Below are positions 11,130 to 25,213 of a stretch of DNA of 64,000 nt, piece by piece. Origin of the DNA: Auanema rhodensis (lineage: Eukaryota > Nematoda > Chromadorea > Rhabditida > Rhabditidae); the NCBI GenBank assembly GCA_964057225.1, contig OZ059894.1, forward strand, positions 3,596,001-3,660,000, written 5' to 3'. Both the position numbers and the translations under genes were made by a program. Under the pieces are notes generated by a model, which saw only the letters and a list, made by a program, of their open reading frames with translations, was not told the DNA's origin and did not search any database. How positions within the stretch are numbered: the first letter of the stretch is position 1; every line of letters begins with the position of its first letter.

Positions 11130-14100
11130 GTCATGGTTACCATGCACCAATATCAATAAAAATTTGTTTTTAGACTAACATGGACATGGGGAATCTAATT
11201 TTGAAAACCGCATCTCTTTATCTTTCACGTGAAGCGAGTTACATACCAAGTGCACATCACGTGTACATTTAATTAGCATAAATTAAAGTTCACGTAAATT
11301 TCAAAGTCATGGTTACCATCCACCAATATCAACAAAAATGTGTTTTTAGACTAATATGGACATGGGGAATCTAATTTCGAAAAGCGCATCTCTTCATCTT
11401 TCACGTGAAGCGAGTTACATACCAAGTGCACATCACGTGTACACTTAATAAGCATAAATTAAAGTTCACGTAAATTTCAAAGTCATGGTTACCATGCACC
11501 AATATCAATAAAAATTTGTTTTTAGACTAATTTGGAAATGGGGAATCTATTTTGAAAACCGCATCTCTTCATCTTTCACGTGAAGCGAGTTACATACCAA
11601 GTGCACATCACGTGTACACTTAATTAGCATAAATTAAAGTTCACGTAAATTTCAAAGTCATGGTTACCATGCACCAATATCAATAAAAATATGTTTTTAG
11701 ACTAACATGGACATGGGGAATCTAATTTTGAAAACCGCATCTCTTTATCTTTCACGTGAAGCGAGTTACATACCAAGTGCACATCACGTGTACATTTAAT
11801 TAGCATAAATTAAAGTTCACGTAAATTTCAAAGTCATGGTTACCATCCACCAATATCAACAAAAATGTGTTTTTAGACTAATATGGACATGGGGAATCTA
11901 ATTTCGAAAAGCGCATCTCTTCATCTTTCACGTGAAGCGAGTTACATACCAAGTGCACATCACGTGTACACTTAATTAGCATAAATTAAAGTTCACGTAA
12001 ATTTCAAAGTCATGGTTACCATGCACCAATATTAATAAAAATTTGTTTTTAGACTAATATGGACATGGGGAATCTAATTTTGAAAATCGCATCTCTTTAT
12101 CTTTGACGTGAAGCGAGTTACATACCAAGTGCACATCATGTGTACACTTAATTAGCATAAATTAAAGTTCACGTAAATTTCAAAGTCATGGTTACCATGC
12201 ACCAATATCAATAAAAATTTGTTTTTAGACTAACATGGACATGGGGAATCTAATTTTGAAAACCGCATCTCTTTATCTTTCACGTGAAGCGAGTTACATA
12301 CCAAGTGCACATCACGTGTACATTTAATTAGCATAAATTAAAGTTCACGTAAATTTCAAAGTCATGGTTACCATCCACCAATATCAACAAAAATGTGTTT
12401 TTAGACTAATATGGACATGGGGAATCTAATTTCGAAAAGCGCATCTCTTCATCTTTCACGTGAAGCGAGTTACATACCAAGTGCACATCACGTGTACACT
12501 TAATAAGCATAAATTAAAGTTCACGTAAATTTCAAAGTCATGGTTACCATGCACCAATATCAATAAAAATTTGTTTTTAGACTAATTTGGAAATGGGGAA
12601 TCTATTTTGAAAACCGCATCTCTTCATCTTTCACGTGAAGCGAGTTACATACCAAGTGCACATCACGTGTACACTTAATTAGCATAAATTGAAGTTCACG
12701 TAAATTTCAAAGTCATGGTTACCATGCACCAATATCAATAAAAATTTTTTTTTAGACTAATATGGACATGGGGAATCTAATTTTGAAAACCGCATCCCTT
12801 TATCTTTCACGTGAAGCGAGTTACATACCAAGTGCACATCACGTGTACACTTAATAAGCATAAATTAAAGTTCACGTAAGTTTCAAAGTCATGGTTACCA
12901 TGCACCAATATCAATAAAAATTCGTTTTTAGACTAATATGGACATGAGGAATCTAATTTTTTTGAAAACCGCATCTCTTCATCTTTCACGTGAAGCGAGT
13001 TACATACCAAGTGCACATCATGTGTACACTCAATTAGCATAAATTAAAGTTCACGTAAATTTCAAAGTCATGGTTACCATGCACCAATATTAATAAAAAT
13101 TTGTTTTTAGACTAATATGGACATGGGGAATCTAATTTTGAAAACCGCATCTCTTTATCTTTGACGTGAAGCGAGTTACATACCAAGTGCACATCACGTG
13201 TACACTTAATAAGCATAAATTAAAGTTCACGTAAATTTCAAAGTCATGGTTACCATGCACCAATATCAATAAAAATTTGTTTTTAGACTAACATGGACAT
13301 GGGGAATCTAATTTTGAAAACCGCATCTCTTTATCTTTCAAGTGAAGCGAGTTACATACCAAGTGCACATCACGTGTACATTTAATTAGCATAAATTAAA
13401 GTTCACGTAAATTTCAAAGTCATGGTTACCATCCACCAATATCAACAAAAATGTGTTTTTAGACTAATATGGACATGGGGAATCTAATTTCGAAAAGCGC
13501 ATCTCTTCATCTTTCACGTGAAGCGAGTTACATACCAAGTGCACATCACGTGTACACTTAATAAGCATAAATTAAAGTTCACGTAAATTTCAAAGTCATG
13601 GTTACCATGCACCAATATCAATAAAAATTTGTTTTTAGACTAATTTGGAAATGGGGAATCTATTTTGAAAACCGCATCTCTTCATCTTTCACGTGAAGCG
13701 AGTTACATACCAAGTGCACATCACGTGTACACTTAATTAGCATAAATTGAAGTTCACGTAAATTTCAAAGTCATGGTTACCATGCACCAATATCAATAAA
13801 AATTTTTTTTTAGACTAATATGGACATGGGGAATCTAATTTTGAAAACCGCATCCCTTTATCTTTCACGTGAAGCGAGTTACATACCAAGTGCACATCAC
13901 GTGTACACTTAATAAGCATAAATTAAAGTTCACGTAAGTTTCAAAGTCATGGTTACCATGCACCAATATCAATAAAAATTTGTTTTTAGACTAATATGGA
14001 CATGAGGAATCTAATTTTTTTGAAAACCGCATCTCTTCATCTTTCACGTGAAGCGAGTTACATACCAAGTGCACATCATGTGTACACTCAATTAGCATAA

Positions 14101-14300
14101 ATTAAAGTTCACGTAAATTTCAAAGTCATGGTTACCATGCACCATTATCAATAAAAATTTGTTTTTAGACTAATATGGACATGGGGAATCTAATTTTGAA
14201 AACCGCATCTCTTTCTCTTTGACGTGAAGCGAGTTACATACCAAGTGCACATCACGTGTACACTTAATAAGCATAAATTAAAGTTCACGTAAATTTCAAA
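11130..14300. repeat. 1,058-bp six-monomer HOR (A-B-C-D-E-F), first block
   Basis: Monomer starts are 11130 A, 11306 B, 11482 C, 11657 A, 11833 B, 12009 F, 12185 A, 12361 B, 12537 C, 12712 D, 12888 E, 13067 F, 13243 A, 13419 B, 13595 C, 13770 D, 13946 E and 14125 F. The regular unit is 176+176+175+176+179+176 = 1,058 bp. The first 2,113 bp form a twelve-monomer variant, A-B-C-A-B-F-A-B-C-D-E-F, that recurs at 36,145 and, shortened, at 34,207. A is marked by ctaacatgg, B by ccatccacc and cgaaaagcgc, C by ctaatttgg and the 1-bp deletion, D by the nine-T run, E by ttcg and +3 T (one copy, 13946, has tttg instead), and F by tattaat. Confidence 0.9.
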
Positions 14301-14475
14301 GTCATGGTTACCATGCACCAATATCAATAAAAATTTGTTTTTAGACTAATTTGGAAATGGGGAATCTATTTTGAAAACCGCATCTCTTCATCTTTCACGT
14401 GAAGCGAGTTACATACCAAGTGCACATCACGTGTACACTTAATTAGCATAAATTGAAGTTCACGTAAATTTCAAA

Positions 14476-16586
14476 GTCATATTTACCATGCACCAATATC
14501 AATAAAAATTTGTTTTTAGACTAATATGGAAATGGGGAATCTAATTTTGAAAACCGCATCTCTTCATCTTTCACGTGAAGCGAGTTACATACCAAGTGCA
14601 CATCATGTGTACACTTAATTAGCATAAATTAAAGTTCACGTAAATTTCAAAGTCATGGTTACCATGCACCAATATCAATAAAAATTTTTTTTTAGACTAA
14701 TATGGAAATGGGGAATCTAATTTTGAAAACCGCATCTCTTCATCTTTCACGTGAAGCAAGTTACATACCAAGTGCACATCATGTGTACACTCAATTAGCA
14801 TAAATTAAAGTTCACGTAAATTTCAAAGTCATGGTTACCATGCACCAATTTTAATAAAAATTTGTTTTTAGACTAATATGGACATGGGGAATCTAATTTT
14901 GAAAACCGCATCTCTTTATCTTTGACGTAAAGCGAGTTACATACCAAGTGCACATCATGTGTACACTTAATTAGCATAAATTAAAGTTCACGTAAATTTT
15001 AAAGTCATGGTTGCCATGCACCAATATCAATAAAAATTTGTTTTTAGACTAACATGGAAATGGGGAATCTAATTTTGAAAACCGCATCTCTTTATCTTTC
15101 ACGTGAAGCGAGTTACATACCAAGCGCACATCATGTGTACACTTAATTAGCATAAATTAAAGTTCACGTAAATTTCAAAGTCATGGTTACCATGCACCAA
15201 TATCAATAAAAATTTGTTTTTAGACTAATATGGACATGGGGAATCTAATTTTGAAAACCGCATCTCTTTATCTTTGACGTAAAGCGAGTTACATACCAAG
15301 TGCACATCATGTGTACACTTAATTAGCATAAATTAAAGTTCACGTAAATTTCAAAGTCATGGTTACCATTCACCAATATTAATAAAAATTTGTTTTTAGA
15401 CTAATATGGAAATGGGGAATCTAATTTTGAAAACCGCATCTCTTCATCTTTCACGTGAAGCGAGTTACATACCAAGTGCACATCATGTGTACACTTAATT
15501 AGCATAAATTAAAGTTCACGTAAATTTCAAAGTCATGGTTACCATGCACCAATATCAATAAAAATTTGTTTTTAGACTAATATGGACATGGGGAATCTAA
15601 TTCTGAAAACCGCATCTCTTTATCTTTCACGTGAAGCGAGTTACATACCAAGTGCACATCATGTGTACACTTAATTAGCATAAATTAAAGTTCACGTAAA
15701 TTTTAAAGTCATGGTTGCCATGCACCAATATCAATAAAAATTTGTTTTTAGACTAATTTGGAAATGGGGAATCTATTTTGAAAACCGCATCTCTTCATCT
15801 TTCACGTGAAGCGAGTTACATACCAAGTGCACATCACGTGTACACTTAATTAGCATAAATTGAAGTTCACGTAAATTTCAAAGTCATGGTTACCATGCAC
15901 CAATATCAATAAAAATTTGTTTTTAGACTAATATGGAAATGGGGAATCTAATTTTGAAAACCGCATCTCTTTATCTTTGACGTAAAGCGAGTTACATACC
16001 AAGTGCACATCATGTGTACACTTAATTAGCATAAATTAAAGTTCACGTAAATTTCAAAGTCATGGTTACCATTCACCAATATTAATAAAAATTTGTTTTT
16101 AGACTAATATGGAAATGGGGAATCTAAATTTGAAAACCGCATCTCTTCATCTTTCACGTGAAGCGAGTTACATACCAAGTGCACATCATGTGTACACTTA
16201 ATTAGCATAAATTAAAGTTCACGTAAATTTCAAAGTCATGGTTACCATGCACCAATATCAATAAAAATTTGTTTTTAGACTAATATGAACATGGGGAATC
16301 TAATTTTGAAAACCGCATCCCTTTATCTTTCACGTGAAGCGAGTTACATACCAAGTGCACATCACGTGTACACTTAATAAGCATAAATTAAAGTTCACGT
16401 AAATTTCAAAGTCATGGTTACCATGCACCAATATCAATAAAAATTCGTTTTTAGACTAATATGGACATGAGGAATCTAATTTTGAAAACCGTATCTCTTC
16501 ATCTTTCACGTGAAGCGAGTTACATACCAAGTGCACATCATGTGTACACTTAATTAGCATAAATTAAAGTTCACGTAAATTTCAAA
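14476..16586. repeat. Irregular twelve-monomer spacer between 1,058-bp HOR blocks
   Basis: This stretch starts with the private gtcatattt monomer and continues with aaatgg, gttgcc, attcacc and gacgtaaag types that resemble the 886-bp neighbourhood near 2-3 kb and 7 kb rather than the flanking A-F HORs. The second monomer (14652) has a D-like front and an E-like back and looks like a hybrid. It separates two blocks of regular 1,058-bp units and has a copy at 39,491-41,953 that is two monomers longer. Confidence 0.75.
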
Positions 16587-18878
16587 GTCATGGTTACCAT
16601 GCACCAATATTAATAAAAATTTGTTTTTAGACTAATATGGACATGGGGAATCTAATTTTGAAAACCGCATCTCTTTATCTTTGACGTGAAGCGAGTTACA
16701 TACCAAGTGCACATCATGTGTACACTTAATTAGCATAAATTAAAGTTCACGTAAATTTCAAAGTCATGGTTACCATGCACCAATATCAATAAAAATTTGT
16801 TTTTAGACTAACATGGACATGGGGAATCTAATTTTGAAAACCGCATCTCTTTATCTTTCACGTGAAGCGAGTTACATACCAAGTGCACATCACGTGTACA
16901 TTTAATTAGCATAAATTAAAGTTCACGTAAATTTCAAAGTCATGGTTACCATCCACCAATATCAACAAAAATGTGTTTTTAGACTAATATGGACATGGGG
17001 AATCTAATTTCGAAAAGCGCATCTCTTCATCTTTCACGTGAAGCGAGTTACATACCAAGTGCACATCACGTGTACACTTAATAAGCATAAATTAAAGTTC
17101 ACGTAAATTTCAAAGTCATGGTTACCATGCACCAATATCAATAAAAATTTGTTTTTAGACTAATTTGGAAATGGGGAATCTATTTTGAAAACCGCATCTC
17201 TTCATCTTTCACGTGAAGCGAGTTACATACCAAGTGCACATCACGTGTACACTTAATTAGCATAAATTGAAGTTCACGTAAATTTCAAAGTCATGGTTAC
17301 CATGCACCAATATCAATAAAAAATTTTTTTTAGACTAATATGGACATGGGGAATCTAATTTTGAAAACCGCATCCCTTTATCTTTCACGTGAAGCGAGTT
17401 ACATACCAAGTGCACATCACGTGTACACTTAATTAGCATAAATTAAAGTTCACGTAAGTTTCAAAGTCATGGTTACCATGCACCAATATCAATAAAAATT
17501 CGTTTTTAGACTAATATGGACATGAGGAATCTAATTTTTTTGAAAACCGCATCTCTTCATCTTTCACGTGAAGCGAGTTACATACCAAGTGCACATCATG
17601 TGTACACTCAATTAGCATAAATTAAAGTTCACGTAAATTTCAAAGTCATGGTTACCATGCACCAATATTAATCAAAATTTGTTTTTAGACTAATATGGAC
17701 ATGGGGAATCTAATTTTGAAAACCGCATCTCTTTATCTTTGACGTGAAGCGAGTTACATACCAAGTGCACATCACGTGTACACTTAATAAGCATAAATTA
17801 AAGTTCACGTAAATTTCAAAGTCATGGTTACCATGCACCAATATCAATAAAAATTTGTTTTTAGACTAACATGGACATGGGGAATCTAATTTTGAAAACC
17901 GCATCTCTTTATCTTTCACGTGAAGCGAGTTACATACCAAGTGCACATCACGTGTACATTTAATTAGCATAAATTAAAGTTCACGTAAATTTCAAAGTCA
18001 TGGTTACCATCCACCAATATCAACAAAAATGTGTTTTTAGACTAATATGGACATGGGGAATCTAATTTCGAAAAGCGCATCTCTTCATCTTTCACGTGAA
18101 GCGAGTTACATACCAAGTGCACATCACGTGTACACTTAATAAGCATAAATTAAAGTTCACGTAAATTTCAAAGTCATGGTTACCATGCACCAATATCAAT
18201 AAAAATTTGTTTTTAGACTAATTTGGAAATGGGGAATCTATTTTGAAAACCGCATCTCTTCATCTTTCACGTGAAGCGAGTTACATACCAAGTGCACATC
18301 ACGTGTACACTTAATTAGCATAAATTGAAGTTCACGTAAATTTCAAAGTCATGGTTACCATGCACCAATATCAATAAAAATTTTTTTTTAGACTAATATG
18401 GACATGGGGAATCTAATTTTGAAAACCGCATCCCTTTATCTTTCACGTGAAGCGAGTTACATACCAAGTGCACATCACGTGTACACTTAATAAGCATAAA
18501 TTAAAGTTCACGTAAGTTTCAAAGTCATGGTTACCATGCACCAATATCAATAAAAATTCGTTTTTAGACTAATATGGACATGAGGAATCTAATTTTTTTG
18601 AAAACCGCATCTCTTCATCTTTCACGTGAAGCGAGTTACATACCAAGTGCACATCATGTGTACACTCAATTAGCATAAATTAAAGTTCACGTAAATTTCA
18701 AAGTCATGGTTACCATGCACCAATATTAATAAAAATTTGTTTTTAGACTAATATGGACATGGGGAATCTAATTTTGAAAACCGCATCTCTTTATCTTTGA
18801 CGTGAAGCGAGTTACATACCAAGTGCACATCACGTGTACACTTAATAAGCATAAATTAAAGTTCACGTAAATTTCAAA
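16587..18878. repeat. 1,058-bp six-monomer HOR, second block
   Basis: Monomer starts are 16587 F, 16763 A, 16939 B, 17115 C, 17290 D, 17466 E, 17645 F, 17821 A, 17997 B, 18173 C, 18348 D, 18524 E and 18703 F. The D monomer at 17290 has a shifted A6T8 tract, whereas 18348 has the usual A5T9. That difference tells the units apart and identifies their descendants at 42,657, 43,715 and 44,773. Confidence 0.9.
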
Positions 18879-19583
18879 GTCATGGTTACCATGCACCAAT
18901 ATCAATAAAAATTTGTTTTTAGACTAATTTGGAAATGGGGAATCTATTTTGAAAACCGCATCTCTTCATCTTTCACGTGAAGCGAGTTACATACCAAGTG
19001 CACATCACGTGTACACTTAATTAGCATAAATTGAAGTTCACGTAAATTTCAAAGTCATGGTTACCATGCACCAATATCAATAAAAATTTGTTTTTAGACT
19101 AATATGGAAATGGGGAATCTAATTTTGAAAACCGCATCCCTTTATCTTTCACGTGAAGCAAGTTAAATACCAAGTGCACATCATGTGTACACTTAATTAG
19201 CATAAATTAAAGTTTACGTAAATTTCAAAGTCATGGTTACCATGCACCAATATCAATAAAAATTTTTTTTTAGACTAATATGGACATGGGGAATCAATTT
19301 TGAAAACCGCATCCCTTTATCTTTCACCTGAAGCGAGTTACATACCAAGTGCACATCACGTGTACACTTAATAAGCATAAATTAAAGTTCACGTAAATTT
19401 CAAAGTCATGGTTACCATGCACCAATATCAATAAAAATTCGTTTTTAGACTAATATGGACATGAGGAATCTAATTTTTTTGAAAACCGCATCTCTTCATC
19501 TTTCACGTGAAGCGAGTTACATACCGAGTGCACATCACGTGTACACTTAATTAGCATAAATTAAAGTTCACTTAAATTTCAAA

Positions 19584-19935
19584 GTCATGGTTACCATCCA
19601 CCAATATCAACACAAATTTGTTTTTAGACTAATATGGACATGGGGAATCTAATTTTGAAAACCGCATCTCTTCATCTTTTACGTGAAGCGAGTTACATAC
19701 CAAGTGCACATCACGTGTACACTTAATTAGCATAAATTAAAGTTCACGTAAATTTCAAAGTCATGGTTACCATCCACCAATATCAATAAAAATTTGTTTT
19801 TAGACTAATATGGACATGGGGAATCTAATTTTGAAAACCGCATCCCTTTATCTTTCACGTGAAGCAAGTTACATACCAAGTGCACATCATGTGTACACTT
19901 AATTAGCATAAATTAAAGTTCACGTAAATTTCAAA
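19584..19935. repeat. Start of lower-order mixed block
   Basis: From about 19.6 kb the A-F pattern stops. Monomers carry ccatccacc without cgaaaagcgc, tcttttacg, and ccctttatc with caagtt. This start is copied at 46,010-46,361 (offset 26,426), including the unusual cacttaaatttc just before 19584 and 46010. One difference, 'cacaaattt' against 'caaaaattt', marks copy 1. Confidence 0.7.
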
Positions 19936-22399
19936 GTCATGGTTACCATCCACCAATATCAATAAAAATTTGTTTTTAGACTAATATGGACATGGGGAAT
20001 CTAATTTTGAAAACCGCATCCCTTTATCTTTCACGTGAAGCAAGTTAAATACCAAGTGCACATCATGTGTACACTTAATTAGCATAAATTAAAGTTTACG
20101 TAAATTTCAAAGTCATGGTTACCATCCACCAATATCAATAAAAATTTGTTTTTAGACTAATATGGACATGAGGAATCTAATTTTGAAAACCGCATCTCTT
20201 TATCTTTGACTTGAAGCGAGTTACATACCAAGTGCACATCATGTGTACACTTAATTAGCATAAATTAAAGTTCACGTAAATTTCAAAGTCATGGTTACCA
20301 TCCACCAATATCAACAAAAATTTGTTTTTAGACTAATATGGACATGGGGAATCTAATTTTGAAAACCGCATCTCTTCATCTTTCACGTGAAGCGAGTTAC
20401 ATACCAAGTGCACATCACGTGTACACTTAATTAGCATAAATTAAAGTTCACGTAAATTTTAAAGTCATGGTTACCATGCACCAATATCAATAAAAATTTG
20501 TTTTTAGACTAATATGGACATGGGGAATCTAATTTTGAAAACCGCATCTCTTTATCTTTGACGTGAAGCGAGTTACATACCAAGTGCACATCATGTGTAC
20601 ACTTAATTAGCATAAATTAAAGTTCACGTAAATTTCAAAGTCATGGTTACCATGCACCAATATCAATAAAAATTTGTTTTTAGACTAATATGGACATGGG
20701 GAATCTAATTTTGAAAACCGCATCTCTTTATCTTTGACGTGAAGCGAGTTACATACCAAGTTCACATCATGTGTACACTTAATTAGCATAAATTAAAGTT
20801 CACGTAACTTTTAAAGTCATGGTTACCATGCACCAATATCAATAAAAATTTGTTTTTAGACTAATATGGACATGGGGAATCTAATTTTGAAAACCGCATC
20901 TTTTTATCTTTGACGTGAAGCGAGTTACATACCAAGTGCACATCATGTGTACACTTAATTAGCATAAATTAAAGTTCACGTAAATTTCAAAGTCATGGTT
21001 ACCATGCACCAATATCAATAAAAATTTGTTTTTAGACTAATATGGACATGGGGAATCTAATTTTGAAAACCGCATCCCTTTATCTTTCACGTGAAGCAAG
21101 TTAAATACCAAGTGCACATCATGTGTACACTTAATTAGCATAAATTAAAGTTCACGTAAATTTCAAAGTCATGGTTACCATCCACCAATATCAATAAAAA
21201 TTTGTTTTTAGACTAATATGGACATGGGGAATCTAATTTTGAAAACCGCATCCCTTTATCTTTCACGTGAAGCAAGTTAAATACCAAGTGCACATCATGT
21301 GTACACTTAATTAGCATAAATTAAAGTTCACGTAAATTTCAAAGTCATGGTTACCATCCACCAATATCAATAAAAATTTGTTTTTAGACTAATATGGACA
21401 TGGGGAATCTAATTTTGAAAACCGCATCTCTTTATCTTTGACTTGAAGCGAGTTACATACCAAGTGCACATCATGTGTACACTTAATTAGCATAAATTAA
21501 AGTTCACGTAAATTTCAAAGTCATGGTTACCATCCACCAATATCAACAAAAATTTGTTTTTAGACTAATATGGACATGGGGAATCTAATTTTGAAAACCG
21601 CATCTCTTCATCTTTCACGTGAAGCGAGTTACATACCAAGTGCACATCACGTGTACACTTAATTAGCATAAATTAAAGTTCACGTAAATTTTAAAGTCAT
21701 GGTTACCATGCACCAATATCAATAAAAATTTGTTTTTAGACTAATATGGACATGGGGAATCTAATTTTGAAAACCGCATCTCTTTATCTTTGACGTGAAG
21801 CGAGTTACATACCAAGTGCACATCATGTGTACACTTAATTAGCATAAATTAAAGTTCACGTAAATTTCAAAGTCATGGTTACCATGCACCAATATCAATA
21901 AAAATTTGTTTTTAGACTAATATGGACATGGGGAATCTAATTTTGAAAACCGCATCTCTTTATCTTTGACGTGAAGCGAGTTACATACCAAGTTCACATC
22001 ATGTGTACACTTAATTAGCATAAATTAAAGTTCACGTAACTTTTAAAGTCATGGTTACCATGCACCAATATCAATAAAAATTTGTTTTTAGACTAATATG
22101 GACATGGGGAATCTAATTTTGAAAACCGCATCTTTTTATCTTTGACGTGAAGCGAGTTACATACCAAGTGCACATCATGTGTACACTTAATTAGCATAAA
22201 TTAAAGTTCACGTAAATTTCAAAGTCATGGTTACCATGCACCAATATCAATAAAAATTTGTTTTTAGACTAATATGGACATGGGGAATCTAATTTTGAAA
22301 ACCGCATCTCTTTATCTTTGACGTGAAGCGAGTTACATACCAAGTGCACATCATGTGTACACTTAATTAGCATAAATTAAAGTTCACGTAAATTTCAAA
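19936..22399. repeat. 1,232-bp seven-monomer tandem duplication
   Basis: Two consecutive heptamers, 19,936-21,167 and 21,168-22,399. The rare words 'accaagttcac' (ttcac at 20761 and 21993) and cacgtaactttt (monomers 20816 and 22048) repeat exactly 1,232 bp apart, as does gacttgaag. The first six monomers correspond and the seventh differs (caagttaaat in 20992, gacgtgaag in 22224). The copy of this region near 46-48 kb contains only one heptamer, so the duplication probably occurred after, or was lost from, the larger duplication. Confidence 0.85.
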
Positions 22400-22927
22400 G
22401 TCATGGTTACCATCCACCAATATCAACAAAAATTTGTTTTTAGACTAATATGGACATGGGGAATCTAATTTTGAAAACCGCATCTCTTTATCTTTGACGT
22501 GAAGCGAGTTACATACCAAGTGCACATCATGTGTACACTTAATTAGCATAAATTAAAGTTCACGTAAATTTCAAAGTCATGGTTACCATCCACCAATATC
22601 AACAAAAATTTGTTTTTAGACTAATATGGACATGGGGAATCTAATTTTGAAAACCGAATCTCTTCATCTTTCACGTGAAGCGAGTTACATACCAAGTGCA
22701 CATCACGTGTACACTTAATTAGCATAAATTAAAGTTCACGTAAATTTTAAAGTCATGGTTACCATGCACCAATATCAATAAAAATTTGTTTTTAGACTAA
22801 TATGGACATGGGGAATCTAATTTTGAAAACCGCATCTCTTTATCTTTGACGTGAAGCGAGTTACATACCAAGTGCACATCATGTGTACACTTAATTAGCA
22901 TAAATTAAAGTTCACGTAAATTTTAAA

Positions 22928-25213
22928 GTCATGGTTACCATGCACCAATATTAATAAAAATTTGTTTTTAGACTAATATGGAAATGGGGAATCTAATTTT
23001 GAAAACCGCATCTCTTTATCTTTCACGTGAAGCGAGTTACATACCAAGCGCACATCATGTGTACACTTAATTAGCATAAATTAAAGTTCACGTAAATTTC
23101 AAAGTCATGGTTACCATGCACCAATATCAATAAAAATTTGTTTTTAGACTAATATGGACATGGGGAATCTAATTTTGAAAACCGCATCTCTTTATCTTTG
23201 ACGTAAAGCGAGTTACATACCAAGTGCACATCATGTGTACACTTAATTAGCATAAATTAAAGTTCACGTAAATTTCAAAGTCATGGTTACCATTCACCAA
23301 TATTAATAAAAATTTGTTTTTAGACTAATATGGAAATGGGGAATCTAATTTTGAAAACCGCATCTCTTCATCTTTCACGTGAAGCGAGTTACATACCAAG
23401 TGCACATCATGTGTACACTTAATTAGCATAAATTAAAGTTCACGTAAATTTCAAAGTCATGGTTGCCATGCACCAATATCAATAAAAATTTGTTTTTAGA
23501 CTAATTTGGAAATGGGGAATCTATTTTGAAAACCGCATCTCTTCATCTTTCACGTGAAGCGAGTTACATACCAAGTGCACATCATGTGTACACTTAATTA
23601 GCATAAATTAAAGTTCACGTAAATTTCAAAGTCATGGTTACCATGCACCAATATCAATAAAAATTTGTTTTTAGACTAATATGGACATGGGGAATCTAAT
23701 TTTGAAAACCGCATCTCTTTATCTTTCACGTGAAGCGAGTTACATACCAAGTGCACATCATGTGTACACTTAATTAGCATAAATTAAAGTTCACGTAAAT
23801 TTCAAAGTCATGGTTACCATGCACCAATATCAATAAAAATTTGTTTTTAGACTAATATGGACATGGGGAATCTAATTTTGAAAACCGCATCTCTTTATCT
23901 TTCACGTGAAGCGAGTTACATACCAAGTGCACATCATGTGTACACTTAATTAGCATAAATTAAAGTTCACGTAAATTTCAAAGTCATGGTTGCCATGCAC
24001 CAATATCAATAAAAATTTGTTTTTAGACTAATTTGGAAATGGGGAATCTATTTTGAAAACCGCATCTCTTCATCTTTCACGTGAAGCGAGTTACATACCA
24101 AGTGCACATCACGTGTACACTTAATTAGCATAAATTGAAGTTCACGTAAATTTCAAAGTCATGGTTACCATGCACCAATATCAATAAAAATTTGTTTTTA
24201 GACTAATATGGAAATGGGGAATCTAATTTTGAAAACCGCATCTCTTTATCTTTGACGTAAAGCGAGTTACATACCAAGTGCACATCATGTGTACACTTAA
24301 TTAGCATAAATTAAAGTTCACGTAAATTTCAAAGTCATGGTTACCATTCACCAATATTAATAAAAATTTGTTTTTAGACTAATATGGAAATGGGGAATCT
24401 AATTTTGAAAACCGCATCTCTTCATCTTTCACGTGAAGCGAGTTACATACCAAGTGCACATCATGTGTACACTTAATTAGCATAAATTAAAGTTCACGTA
24501 AATTTCAAAGTCATGGTTACCATGCACCAATATCAATAAAAATTTGTTTTTAGACTAATATGGACATGGGGAATCTAATTTTGAAAACCGCATCCCTTTA
24601 TCTTTCACGTGAAGCGAGTTACATACCAAGTGCACATCACGTGTACACTTAATTAGCATAAATTGAAGTTCACGTAAATTTCAAAGTCATGGTTACCATG
24701 CACCAATATCAATAAAAATTTGTTTTTAGACTAATATGGAAATGGGGAATCTAATTTTGAAAACCGCATCTCTTTATCTTTGACGTAAAGCGAGTTACAT
24801 ACCAAGTGCACATCATGTGTACACTTAATTAGCATAAATTAAAGTTCACGTAAATTTCAAAGTCATGGTTACCATTCACCAATATTAATAAAAATTTGTT
24901 TTTAGACTAATATGGAAATGGGGAATCTAATTTTGAAAACCGCATCTCTTCATCTTTCACGTGAAGCGAGTTACATACCAAGTGCACATCATGTGTACAC
25001 TTAATTAGCATAAATTAAAGTTCACGTAAATTTCAAAGTCATGGTTACCATGCACCAATATCAATAAAAATTTGTTTTTAGACTAATATGGACATGGGGA
25101 ATCTAATTTTGAAAACCGCATCCCTTTATCTTTCACGTGAAGCGAGTTACATACCAAGTGCACATCACGTGTACACTTAATAAGCATAAATTAAAGTTCA
25201 CGTAAATTTCAAA
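22928..25213. repeat. Mixed block with a tandem 528-bp trimer
   Basis: Monomers at 24158, 24334 and 24510 (aaatgg with gacgtaaag; attcacc; ccctttatc) are repeated at 24686, 24862 and 25038, a 528-bp trimer duplication. Two C-type 175-bp monomers with gttgcc (23456 and 23983) also sit about three monomers apart (527 bp). The monomer types resemble the 886-bp neighbourhood, but the D-E-F'-G-H order is absent. Confidence 0.75.

Larger units (their letters stand above)
11095..22975. repeat. Large intra-satellite segmental duplication, copy 1
   Basis: About 11.9 kb whose monomer order recurs at about 36,110-48,345. Private variants pair up: 'accattatc' 14141/39156, 'gtcatattt' 14476/39491 and 'ccaatttta' 14841/39856 at offset 25,015; 'ctaaattt' 16124/41491 and 'ccgtatc' 16491/41858 at 25,367; cacctgaag 19325/45751 and accgagtg 19525/45951 at 26,426; cacgtaactttt near 20816/47418 at 26,602; and atccacc at 22576/47946 at 25,370. 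Offset steps are whole monomers, apart from a 1-bp slip caused by a deletion in 'gaatcaatttt' near 19295. The match is lost about 50 bp into the monomer starting 22928. Confidence 0.85.

Noticed and set aside
12712-12887. Expanding poly-T microsatellite in D monomers
   Set aside because: The run varies only from 8 to 9 T and is inherited with the HOR, so it is a stable monomer marker and not an expanding repeat.
14476-14490. Insertion or transposon scar at gtcatattt
   Set aside because: It is a two-base substitution (gg to at) in one monomer, copied at 39491. No length change or target-site duplication is present.
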